Shown: one piece after another, positions 8,085-18,347 of the stretch
Position numbering within the stretch: the stretch's first letter is position 1
How the letters are laid out: each line of letters begins with the position of its first letter
Origin: Cafeteria roenbergensis
Taxonomy: Eukaryota > Sar > Bigyra > Bicosoecida > Cafeteriaceae
Length of the DNA stretch: 64,000 nucleotides
Direction: 5' to 3'
Assembly (NCBI GenBank): GCA_008330645.1
Contig: VLTN01000033.1
Span: 248,001-312,000 of the forward strand
The notes under the pieces: generated by a model
Database searches by the model: none
What the model was told of the DNA's origin: nothing
Seen by the model: only the letters and a program-made list of their open reading frames with translations
Program-made: the position numbers and the translations under genes

Positions 8085-10421
8085 TCACACGCGGCCGAGG
8101 CCGACCTCCGCCTGCTTGACCGCCGTCCTGAAGATGTCTGCCATTGCGTCGATGTCCTCGTCCTCCACGATGAGGGGGCAGAGGAAGCGCATCACGGAGC
8201 CTCCGCGCCCGCCGCGCTCCTGGATCATGCCGTTCCGCAGAGCGAGCTTCTGCACCTCCCCGGCCATCTCGCCGTCAGGCTTGGGAAGGCCAAGGTGGTC
8301 CACCTCGTCAGCAAGGCCGAACTCCACGCCAAGCATCAGACCGCGGCCACGAACGTCCACGATGGTGGACGACTCCGCCATGATGTCGCGGAGGTGGCCC
8401 ATGAGGCGGGCACCCTTCTCTGCGGCGCGCTCGTGCATCTTGTTGTCACGGAGGTAGTCAGTCTGGGCCTTGCCGCAGGCGAAGGCGATTTGGTTGCCGC
8501 GGAAGGTTCCAGTGTGCGCGCCAGCCGACCACGCGTCGAGCTCGGGCTTGTAAGCCATCACCGCAAGCGGCATGGAGCCGCCAGCTGCCTTGGACATGCA
8601 GACGACGTCGGGCACGATGCCGGATCCGTTGTTCTGGAACGCCCAGAAGTCGCCGGAGCGGCAGAACCCAGCCTGCACCTCGTCCACCACCAGGGGGACG
8701 TCATGCTCGGCGGTGATGCGGCGGAGCTCGCGCAGCGCGGTGGGGGAGAGGGCGCCTACGCCACCCTCCCCCTGGATAGCCTCCACAACCACGCAGGCGG
8801 GCTTGGGGATGCCCGACTCGGCGTCGGCGAAGATGGTCTCGATGTACCTGAGGGAGGGAGGCAGCGCAGGGGGGGGGGGGGGGGCGTGGGAGGCGGGCGG
8901 GGCGTGGGCTCGGTGCCGCCGCTGCGAGTCGCTGCGCGGCGCGGCGCCCTCGACAAGGTCGACGCTGGCGGCGGGAGCTGCGCGACCGAGGCGCAAGGCG
9001 CCATCACCAGCTGGGTGCGCCCTGCCACCCGGCTTGGTCTCCAGCGTCTCTCACTTCATGACCGTCTTCTCGCCCTCCTCGCCGTCGACGCCGAAGGGGT
9101 TGCGGTAGGCATAGGGGTAGGGAAGGAAGTGGACGTCGCTCATGAGGCCAGTGAGGGCCTCCTTAGCGCCGAGGTTGCCCATCATGGCAAGAGGGCCGGC
9201 GCCGTGGCCGTGGTAGCCGCCGTGGAAGGCCATGACGGTGCGGCGCCCGGTGGCGTACTTGCACAGCTTCACAGCGGCGTCGAGCACGTCGGTGCCCGCC
9301 GGAGAGCAGAAGTGGAGCCTGCATTGGGGCAAGCGCACAGCGGGAGAACAGCGCGGCGAAGGGGGCGTTGTGCGGGCTGCAAGCCGGGCCCAGGACACCG
9401 CGCCGGGTCGCACCAGGCGGTCTGGGCGAAGAAAGCCCCAGCCACGGCTCGGGAGGGCGCGGCCGGTGGGCTCACTTGCTCAGCTCCTGGGGCAGCACGG
9501 AGAAGAGGGTCTCCATGTAGGCCTTCTTTTCGGGCGTGGCCATGTCCAGGGACTGGATGGGCGCGCCGGAGTCGAGGAACTTCTTGGCTGCGTCGATCAC
9601 GATGTCGTGGTTGTGGCCGAGCGCCAGCGTTCCCGCGACGTTCTTGCAGTCATAGTATTCCTTGCCATCGGTGTCCGTGAGCTTGCAGCCCTTGGCAGAC
9701 TTGATCGCGAAGGGGAACCGGCTGCGCGGAGAAGGAGGCGGGGACAATCACTCGGGCAACCTGCAATCTCAGTGACCCGAAACTTGAATGGCCCGGTGGC
9801 ATAGCGCCGGATTCGTTGCAACTCTGAGCCGTGTCCGGTCGGGCTGCCGCCCGGAAACCAGCTTCCAGGCGTTGAGGCTTTGCCCATGCGCTGCCTCACT
9901 ACCCCACCTCCACATTTCGGCCAGGCCCCACCGCGCGGCGGGGCTCTGGCGGCCATGGCGCGCGTGGGAAGGGTGGCCGCCGGCGCCGGAACAGTGGATT
10001 GGCATGCAGGCCGGTCTCACCGCACGTACGTCCGGGCGTTCGACTCGTGACGGGCGCTATACTGCGAAAGACACGCGTGACAAGGCCGTACGAACGGTGC
10101 GCGTGGCGGGGGTGCCTCGTGGCCGGCGGGAGGCGCGTGCGCGCTGCCGCAAAGTTGTCCACCACCCTCGCGATCCGGCCTGATTTTCGCGTCTTCGCTC
10201 ACCAAGAGGTACTCGTTGGCAGCGAGGCTCGGGCACTTGGCCGGGTCCGCCCCAGAGTCGCGCGGGTTGGTTGCCACGTGGCCGAACTTGCCCGGCTTGA
10301 GGGCGTCGAGAGCCGCGGCCTGGGCGTCGGTGGGACCGAGGTTCATGCTGGCGGCGCGGGCGCCGACGGGGGCGCGGACCGCGGCTGCGGCGGCGCGAGA
10401 CACGATGCTACGAGACATCAT
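8085..10421 (-). CDS. ectB: L-2,4-diaminobutyrate aminotransferase (EctB function, Dat-type)
   Basis: PLP enzyme converting aspartate-4-semialdehyde plus glutamate to 2,4-diaminobutyrate, the first committed ectoine step. Exons (transcript order): 10421-10203, 10061-10021, 9721-9476, 9318-9055, 8847-8085; all four introns start GTGAG and end CAG, phases agree, and the product is 510 residues. Hallmarks: HESNARTYVRRFPF near residue 80, LALGHNHD, GTDVLDAAVKL, GGYHGHGAG, VVEAIQGEGGV, VVDEVQAGF (Asp about 312), PLP-lysine in VCMSKAAGG (about 343), and HTGTFRGNQIAFA. By eye the FRGNQ, FLPYPY and DMATP segments resemble the Dat branch of class III transaminases more than classical proteobacterial EctB. 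The Ala/Arg/Ser-rich, acid-free N-terminus (about 25 residues) looks like a mitochondrial targeting peptide. It is divergent from ectA, 151 bases apart. The context, not the sequence alone, assigns it to ectoine synthesis. Confidence 0.93.
8869..8884. repeat. G16 homopolymer inside an ectB intron
   Basis: Sixteen G in a row on the plus strand, which is C16 on the coding strand, within the intron at 8848-9054. It lies about 20 bases upstream of the CAG acceptor and forms part of a pyrimidine tract (tccctccctcag). The exact length is likely to be variable or prone to sequencing error. Confidence 0.9.
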
Positions 10422-10572
10422 TTCGAAGCTGAAGGGCCCTTCGCCTTGGTGCGGAGGAGTGCCGAGACGCGCGAGCAAGCAAGGCGGAAGCGGCTCTGGC
10501 AGAGGCCTCTCGCAACAGCCGCTGGGCGGCAGTTTCTCACTCGCGCCGCCCCAGCAGCGCCCCCCCGCCCAG
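10422..10572. promoter_or_regulatory. Shared divergent ectB/ectA promoter region
   Basis: The two start codons face away from each other with 151 bases between, so one short region must drive both genes. No TATA box is visible. There is a perfect 12-base palindrome, GAAGGGCCCTTC, at 10431-10442, just upstream of the ectB start, and TTCGAA at 10422-10427. The palindrome could be a binding site for a dimeric regulator or chance. A bidirectional promoter would coordinate the aminotransferase and acetyltransferase. Confidence 0.55.
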
Positions 10573-11443
10573 ATGGCCATCTTCCGGCGTGCCGCCAACC
10601 CTGCCCTTGCCGCTTGCGCGCGACAGGCATCCACGGCCGCGCCCTCCCTCCTGCGGCTCAACGAGGTTGTTGACGGAGTGCGCTTCCGGACGCCCACCCT
10701 CGAAGACGCGCGCACGATGGTGAGAGGTTCGCGGCGCGCATGGCAGCTTCGCTGCCTGGGAAGCCCACTCGAAGAGCTTGGCGCGCATGCGCGAGGGCTG
10801 CTGCCACCTGGCTCCCCCCGAGCCCACTGTTCGCGGACGTGAAATCGCAGTTTGAGATCGTGACGTCCGGCTCCCTGGACGACAACTCGGCCTATGCCTA
10901 CATGGTCTTCTCCACCCACTTTGCGTCCACGTGCATCGGTGAGGCGCGCCGCCTTGGCTGGCGCACCCAGCGCTGCCGGCTCGAGTTTTGGATGTGCAAT
11001 CGCAGCCAGCCCTCTGCATGCCCGCCCGCCCTGTTTCCCGAACGCCCACTGCAGTGGCCGAGGAGCCCGAGTCCGGAGCGCCCCTCGGTTTCGTCATGGG
11101 CTACTGCCCGCCGACCGACCCCGAAGCCTTCTTTTGCTGGCAGGTCGGGGTGACGGAGGCGGCGCGTGGCCGTGGCGTTGCCAGGCGGATGATGGAGTCC
11201 CTGTGCAAGGGCTTGGCCGACACCTCCGGCGTCAAGTACCTCGAGGCCACAGTGACGCCCGACAACGAAGCGTCGCGCAGGCTGTTTGCAGGCTTCGGCC
11301 GACGGGCTGGCTGCCCCGTCAAGGTGACGGAAGATCACTTTCCGCAGGCAATGTTCCCCCCTGGCCACGACGCCGAAGGCCTGTTTCGCGTGGGCCCGTT
11401 CGAGGCCAGCGACATCGGCGCGCACGACAGCGGGCGAGCTTGA
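10573..11443 (+). CDS. ectA: L-2,4-diaminobutyrate N-acetyltransferase (EctA)
   Basis: GNAT enzyme transferring acetyl from acetyl-CoA to the 4-amino group of diaminobutyrate. Exons 10573-10719, 10851-10938 and 11055-11443 give 207 residues; both introns run GTGAG...CAG and the joins restore the family sequence. Family hallmarks: VRFRTPTLEDARTM (residue about 36-49), GSLDDNSAYAYMVFSTHFA, then the acetyl-CoA-binding segment FFCWQVGVTEAARGRGVARR (about 105-124) and LEATVTPDNEASRRLF. The C-terminus GLFRVGPFEA matches the typical EctA ending LLRIGPFD. Bacterial EctA is about 165-195 residues; the extra N-terminal 30 (MAIFRRAANPALAACARQAS...) are Arg/Ala-rich and acid-free, as in mitochondrial targeting peptides. 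ectC follows 245 bases downstream on the same strand. Confidence 0.95.
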
Positions 11444-11688
11444 ATGCGTGGCGCTGTGCTAGCAGCGCTGGCTGTGGTTTGGGCAGTTTCGATCCTGCGT
11501 TGGTACCTCCGGCCTCGCCCGCGGGCTGATCGTGAAGTGCGCGCGCATGCACGCGCACGCACGAGCTCTGAGCGGGTGTTGCGCGCCCGACACCGCGCCG
11601 ACGCGCTGGCGCTACGACCATTCTAGAGCGGCTCGAGGCTCTGCAGCCCGAGCCCGGTTTGCCGCACGCGAACACTCAGCTCGCAGTC

Positions 11689-12409
11689 ATGGCTGTAGCC
11701 TTTGCTTCCGCAACCGCCAGGGCCAGCGCGCGCGCTGTGGCACGCCCTGCAGCCGCGGCGGTGGCCACCATGCAGCGCCGCACGTTCATCCACCGCACGC
11801 TCCAGGACATCACGGACGCCGGCCAGGTTCATGAGGCCGCCACCAAGACGTGGATCAGCAGGCGCTATACCCTCAGGAAGGACGGCATGGGCTTCTCCTT
11901 CCACTGGACCACGCTCAAGGAGGGTGAGCCAGGCCGGGGAGCGCTGCGCGCGTAGCGACGGGAGGGCAGGCCCGGTGCGGCAGTGCTCGCCGGCTCGGGC
12001 GCTGCTGCTGGTGCCTTCGCCCGACCCCCGCCAACGGCCTCGAGCCTGTCCCTTGCCCGCAGGCACCTCCACCCTCATTTGGTACAAGAACCACCACGAG
12101 GCCGTGTTTGTCTTCGCGGGAGAAGGCGAGATTGAGGTTGTGACCCCGGAGCAGTCCGAAGGCGAAGGCACGGTGTACAAGCTTGGGCCCGGGGACTTTT
12201 ACGGCCTCGACGGCCACGAACGCCACTTCCTGCGGGCAACCAAGGGCGATTTGCACGTCGCCTGCGCGTTCAACCCTCCCATCGCGGGCAGCGAGGACCA
12301 CAATGAGGACGGAGTGTACCCCGCAGTCGACGACGAGGGCAACAAGCATTTCGATCTTACCCCCGAAGTGGTCTCCAAGCTTGTGCAGCCGCCCAAGACG
12401 ATGCGCTGA
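11689..12409 (+). CDS. ectC: Ectoine synthase (EctC)
   Basis: Cupin enzyme that cyclises N4-acetyl-diaminobutyrate to ectoine. Exons 11689-11923 and 12063-12409 (intron GTGAGC...CAG) give 193 residues. The core closely follows the family: GMGFSFHWTTLKEGTSTLIW, NHHEAVFVFAGEGEIEVV, YKLGPGDFYGLDGHERHFLR, CAFNPPIAG, and EDGVYP. In characterised EctC the iron ligands are a Glu, a Tyr and a His with the last two eight residues apart; here Glu91, Tyr125 and His133 keep that pattern. EctC is usually about 130 residues, so the first 28 or so (MAVAFASATARASARAVARP...) are extra, Arg/Ala/Ser-rich and acid-free, which looks like a mitochondrial targeting peptide. A C-terminal tail after VYPAVDDEG is also slightly long. 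An in-frame ATG at residue 28 could start a cytosolic form. Confidence 0.97.
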
Positions 12410-13307
12410 GCCGCCCCGACGAGCGGCGGCCGCCCGAGTGCGATGGCCTGCGCTGGGTCAAACGGCGCCGATTTTCGCTGCGCTTCTCAGCGTCAATCAC
12501 GAGGCCGGGCCCAGCCTTGGCGCTCGGCCACAAGCCCCACACGCAACACGCCCCAGCGCATCCCATTGCCGACCAGACAGGCCGGACACAGCGGCAGAAA
12601 GCGCGCAAGGCCGTGCTCACTCGCTCGCCCGCCCAGGCGCCATGCGGCGGCGCTGTCGCCGCGCGCTCGATTCGCGCTGCGCCCGCAAGCTGCGAGCACT
12701 CTCTTGGGGCTCGCTCCGGGCATGCGCTGTCAAGCGATCACGCCACCGCCTCGCCCTGCCGGCCGCAGCAGGAGGGCCTGGCTCGGCGGCTAAACTATGC
12801 GAAGGCGCAGCTCAGCGAGGGGGCACCCCCCGGCCTCCCCAGCCCCCACGGTGTCCGGGGCGGAACACTGGGTTTGCAGCGAGCTCAAGCTGCCGGCGGG
12901 GCGCCGAAGGGCGCCCTGCGCGGGGCTCGTCGCAAAGCATCAGCACAATCTCGGCCTGCAGCGCTCAGGGTTGGGAGCTCGCCCCGCGGGTAATTAGCCG
13001 GGCGATTCCATAGTCGCAACGCCGGCTATCAACTGCAGCCGCCGACGGTTCAACAACGCGGGCGCTGCGAGAGGCTCTGCCCGACCGGAACATTGACGCC
13101 CTGCGCTCGCCCAGCGCCCTGCGGCGGGACAGCGCTCACTTCCAGCCGCCTGGCTGCTCCAGCTTCCACCTGCAGCTGCGCCCAGTCGATCTCCAACCCG
13201 GTGGTCGACCAGCAACTCCTCGACCGCCAGCTAAGCGACTCGCCCGCACCGCAAGCCGGTTGCGTCGACACTCGAGCTTCAAGGCGACTGCGCCGAGGCG
13301 AAGAAGG
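12410..13307. other. Intergenic region between ectC and the transporter; no gene seen
   Basis: 898 bases. Several short open frames cross it on both strands, none with a recognisable protein or paired splice signals. It must hold the ectC 3' end and the promoter and 5' leader of the transporter gene. I saw no TATA box or notable repeat. Confidence 0.55.
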
Positions 13308-15221
13308 ATGGCGATGGCCGCCATGTCCACCAACCGCATGCCCGACAAGGCGTCCGACGACAGCGAGGCGTCGCTGCTCAGCGGGAAGCCGACCTCGGGC
13401 ATCACGCTGGCCATGCTGCCGCTCCGCAAGGGCGGCGCGAGCCCGATGCCCGCCATGGCCAACCTGGTGAAGAGTCTGCTCGGCGCGGGCATCCTGTCTG
13501 TTGCCAACGCCTTTGCCAAGTCTGGACTGGTGTGGGGCATCATCTTGTACCTGCTGGTGGGCGTCGGCGTGACGGGCGGAAACCTCGCGCTGATTGCCGC
13601 CAAGCACGAGCTGAACAAACGCGGCCGACTCGACGTCGAGACGTTCAGCGAGGTCGGCGGCGCTGTCTTCGGCCCGTGGGGCTCCTTCATTGTGAGCGCC
13701 CAGGTGGTCTTCCTGGAGCTGGCCTTCTGCGCCGGCTTCGTCGTCGTCATCCTGGACCAGCTGCACGTCGAGGTGGGGCTGCCCACTGCCCTGGGCTGGC
13801 GCGCCCTCGCCTCCATCGGCCTGGCTGTGCCCCTTGCGCTGCTGGCCAACATCCGGTGGCTCAAGGACCTCTGGCTCGTCAGCGTGTTCGGCCTGCTCGT
13901 CTACGTGGTGGGCATCGTCGGCCTCTCCGTATACGAGTCCGGCGTCGAGCTCTCGCAAGGCACGCAGCCCCCCGACGTGACCCCCACGGCATCGGGCCTC
14001 GTCCTCTTCGTGGGGGTGGCCGTCTACGCCAACGAGGGCATCAACCTCGTGCTGCCCGTGGAGACCACCTTGTCGGACCGCTCCAACGGATACTGGGTCA
14101 CCGCCGTGGGAATGCTCTCGTACAACACCATGTGCGCCGCAATGGGCGCGCTGGCCTTCTCCGCGGGCCTCGGCGAGTGCGGCCTCATCACCGACTGCTT
14201 CACCAACGCGACCGCCGCCGCCGTCGTCCGCTGGGCGCTCGTCATCGCACTCCTAGCCTCCCACCCGCTGCAGCTCTACCCCGCCTCGGAGATCCTAGAG
14301 CGGGGCATGGGCCTCCAGGGCGGCTCGCCCGCGCCTGCGGATGCCGTGGTGCCCGAGGGCGAGGACCCCCCCGAGAGCTGGCCAACCTTCTGGAAACGAG
14401 TCTCGCTGCGCTGCTTCCTGGCCCTGGGTGAGCGACCTTCCATTGCATTGCACCCGCAGGCTGAGAGGCGCGGTGTGTGTGTTACCTTCTGGGCCGGGCT
14501 TGTGTGGGAGGGAGGCGGGCGGGGTCGGATCCGGAGTGGGCTCCGAGCTGGCAGCCGCGGGCTCGCGCGCAGGTTGGACACTCGCAGGCCGGGGCGGGGG
14601 GGGGTGGGGGGAGGGCGGTGATACGCGCGTGACTCGCAGAGTGGGAGTGTGAAGGCGGGCTAGTTGGGGAGTGCGCGGCGGCAGAGCTGGCCGCGCGCCT
14701 GGGTCGCATCGCTGCTTCGCTTCTGGGGTGCTTGGCAAGCGCTCTGGGGCTTCGCGGCGGCGCCGGCGCCGGCGCGCGGTCGAGCCGAGAAGACACGGCC
14801 AAGGGTTTGAATGGGTTCGCCGTTGCAGCGACTGCAAGCCGGGGGCCGCGCCAGCTCGCGCGGGCCGCGAAGGGAGCCGACTGCGGCTGAGGGCGTGGCG
14901 GGGGAGGAGGGGGCCCACTGGGGCGCTCTTGCGGCCGCGACTCTTGCCGTGTTTGGCGTGCCCCTTTCACCTCCCGTTGCCGCAGTGACCTGCCTGCTTG
15001 GATCCCTGGTGCCCGATTTCCCGCTGCTGGCTGACATCATCGGCAACCTCGTCATGACCCTTGTGGGCTTTGTTCTGCCCGTGGCTCTCTATACCGCGCT
15101 GTTCTGGCGCACCATGCCTTGGTACGCGTGGGTGCTCGGCGCCCTCTCCGTCGTCTTCGGCCTCGTGACGTGCGTGTTCGGGACCATCGCGTCTGTGGAG
15201 CACCTCATTGCTAACATCTAG
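13308..15221 (+). CDS. AAAP-family amino acid/auxin-permease-type transporter (Aa_trans)
   Basis: Predicted 451-residue membrane protein with about ten or eleven hydrophobic helices. Exons 13308-14427 and 14986-15221; the 558-base intron (GTGAGC...CCGCAG) is the longest placed here but restores frame, helix pattern and a family-like VTCLLGSLVPDFPLLADIIG. The first helix carries NLVKSLLGAGILSVANAFAK, the AAAP signature also seen in SLC32/36/38 carriers. Helices continue at GIILYLLVGVGVTGGNLAL, SFIVSAQVVFLELAFCAGF, LFVGVAVYANEGINLVLPVE and YNTMCAAMGALAF. The family moves amino acids with H+ or Na+; the substrate cannot be read from sequence. Position inside the ectoine cluster makes an ectoine, aspartate or glutamate role possible, which is inference. 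I chose the ATG at 13308 because the upstream frame opens with TTG. Confidence 0.85.
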
Positions 15222-16217
15222 GCGCGCCCGCCCTCCCGAGTGCGGTGTGACTCCGGGGCGCTGCCGGTGGGTGGTGCTCCGGCCACAAAACCCCGCCCGG
15301 CGAGTCTGGCGGCTCTCAGCGCTGTGGCTGGTGGGGGAATCAGCAGGTGCCAGGTCGCAGGCGACCGGTTTCCCGCATGTGATTTTGCCCCGCATGCCAC
15401 CCCCGCGTGGCCTGCCCTGGCAGGGACGCGCGTGCCGATCCGGCGCGGCAGGCGGACAGCTGCAAGCCCGAGAGCCCGTTGCTTGCACGCCGCGTTCGGC
15501 GCCTGCTCGGGCTGAGGCGAGTGGTGTGTCCGTCGTCGCGCGCCCGGTTCGTCGCGTGGGTGGGCCGTTCTCTGGAGCGAATCGTCATTTTGTGTGTCAT
15601 GACTCTGTTAGCGGGCGAGAGAGTGCGTTGGGCAAGCCCCGTGTTCTGGCGCAGCGCTCGGCGTTGCGTTGCGCGTCAGTGCCCCCCGCGCTCTCTGCCG
15701 CTGTCTCTGTCTCTGTCTCTGTCGCCCTCGCCAAAGTCTCAGTGTGCGTGGGCTGGAAGCGGCTGCATGGCGCACCACCGACCAATGCGACATTTATCTT
15801 GCGACTGCTTGACCCCCACTTCCCACCCGTGGTCCTGACACACGAATCACCGAGGCGCGGCACGGTGGAGGACGATGCGCGACGGCGTGCTCGCGTGTGG
15901 GTGGCCAAACACGCGTGCGTGCGCGTGTGTGGTCGAGGGCGCCTCACGGAAGGCTCGGCCGCATGCAAACCCCGCCATTCGGGCCGCGATAGGGCACGCA
16001 TCGGCAGCGCAACCAGCACAGGCAACAGGCCAACGCCACTCTACGTTGCCGGCCGTCGCTGAACGGAGAAGCTCCGCCGCGGCGCGCCATACATTTGACC
16101 GTTCACAGACATGCGCGCCCGGGCCCTGCCAAGGCTGGTCCCAGGGCCCATCGCCCCGGCTGAGCCGTACCCCCGCGCGAAGGCCAAGCGCCGCGTCGCC
16201 TCGTCCCCGCCCAGCGC
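15222..16217. other. Convergent intergenic region, no gene seen
   Basis: 996 bases between the transporter stop and the ASD stop. It includes a TGTCTC-type pyrimidine repeat at about 15701-15722 and GT/GC-rich simple sequence near 15900-15930. No frame has a recognisable product, and no RNA gene was found by eye. Confidence 0.55.
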
Positions 16218-17753
<1,536 letters not shown>

Positions 17754-18347
17754 GGTACTCGTAAGTGGCTCTGGTCAAGCGGAATTGATGCAATCGCTGA
17801 GCGTTGGCCGGATCTGCAGAGCCAGGGTTCCGAGTCCGCCGGCGCCCTGCTGTCTCCGCGACCTTTGGGTCAGCCGCCAGAGGCGCTTTGGACTCCGTGC
17901 GGAGTGAAGGCGTCAGTCGCTGGCTGCCTGGCAGGACGAGTTGCTGCTCGCCCAACCCGCTCCGTGTGCTGCCGGCGCGAGAGAGCGATTTCGACACGCT
18001 TGCCGGTGTGTGTGCGGGGGACGCACAGAGTCGGAATGCGTGGGCAGCGCCAGCGTGCGGCCGCGTTCTCCGCTGTGGGTCGAGCAGCGGGGCTGCGCGG
18101 GCACCTCCCCGAACGCAGCGCCGATGGGGCGGACTGCGCTCGCTGCGGCCCGGCTCTGCTGGACGGGACCGTCGGGCGCAACTGCCGCTGCCGCGATCGC
18201 CCACAGACCGAGCACGGCCCTGTGCCTTCGCGGGAGGAACCGAGGCTGCTGCTGGGCTGTGTTTGTGTGTGTGCACTCGCGCGTCCAGGAGACAAGCGTC
18301 AGCCCAGCGCGGGGGTGGTCGGCCCGCAAGTTGCAGCGGCGTCGGCG
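17754..18347. promoter_or_regulatory. Divergent promoter region between asd and the hydrolase gene
   Basis: 594 bases separate the two start codons. The plus-strand frame of the hydrolase stays open through most of it without a good ATG, which is common at this GC content and is not taken as coding. No TATA box or clear operator is visible. Confidence 0.45.

Noticed and set aside
8031-9680. 549-codon plus-strand open frame
   Set aside because: It is the antisense of the ectB exons; composition is His/Val/Ala-rich with no motif, while the minus strand gives a clear aminotransferase.
10021-10202. Read-through of ectB exon 1 without an intron (extra 47 codons)
   Set aside because: A GTGAGC donor at 10202 and CAG acceptor ending at 10062 are in phase, and removing the segment joins the family-like EYLL to YSARHESNARTY.
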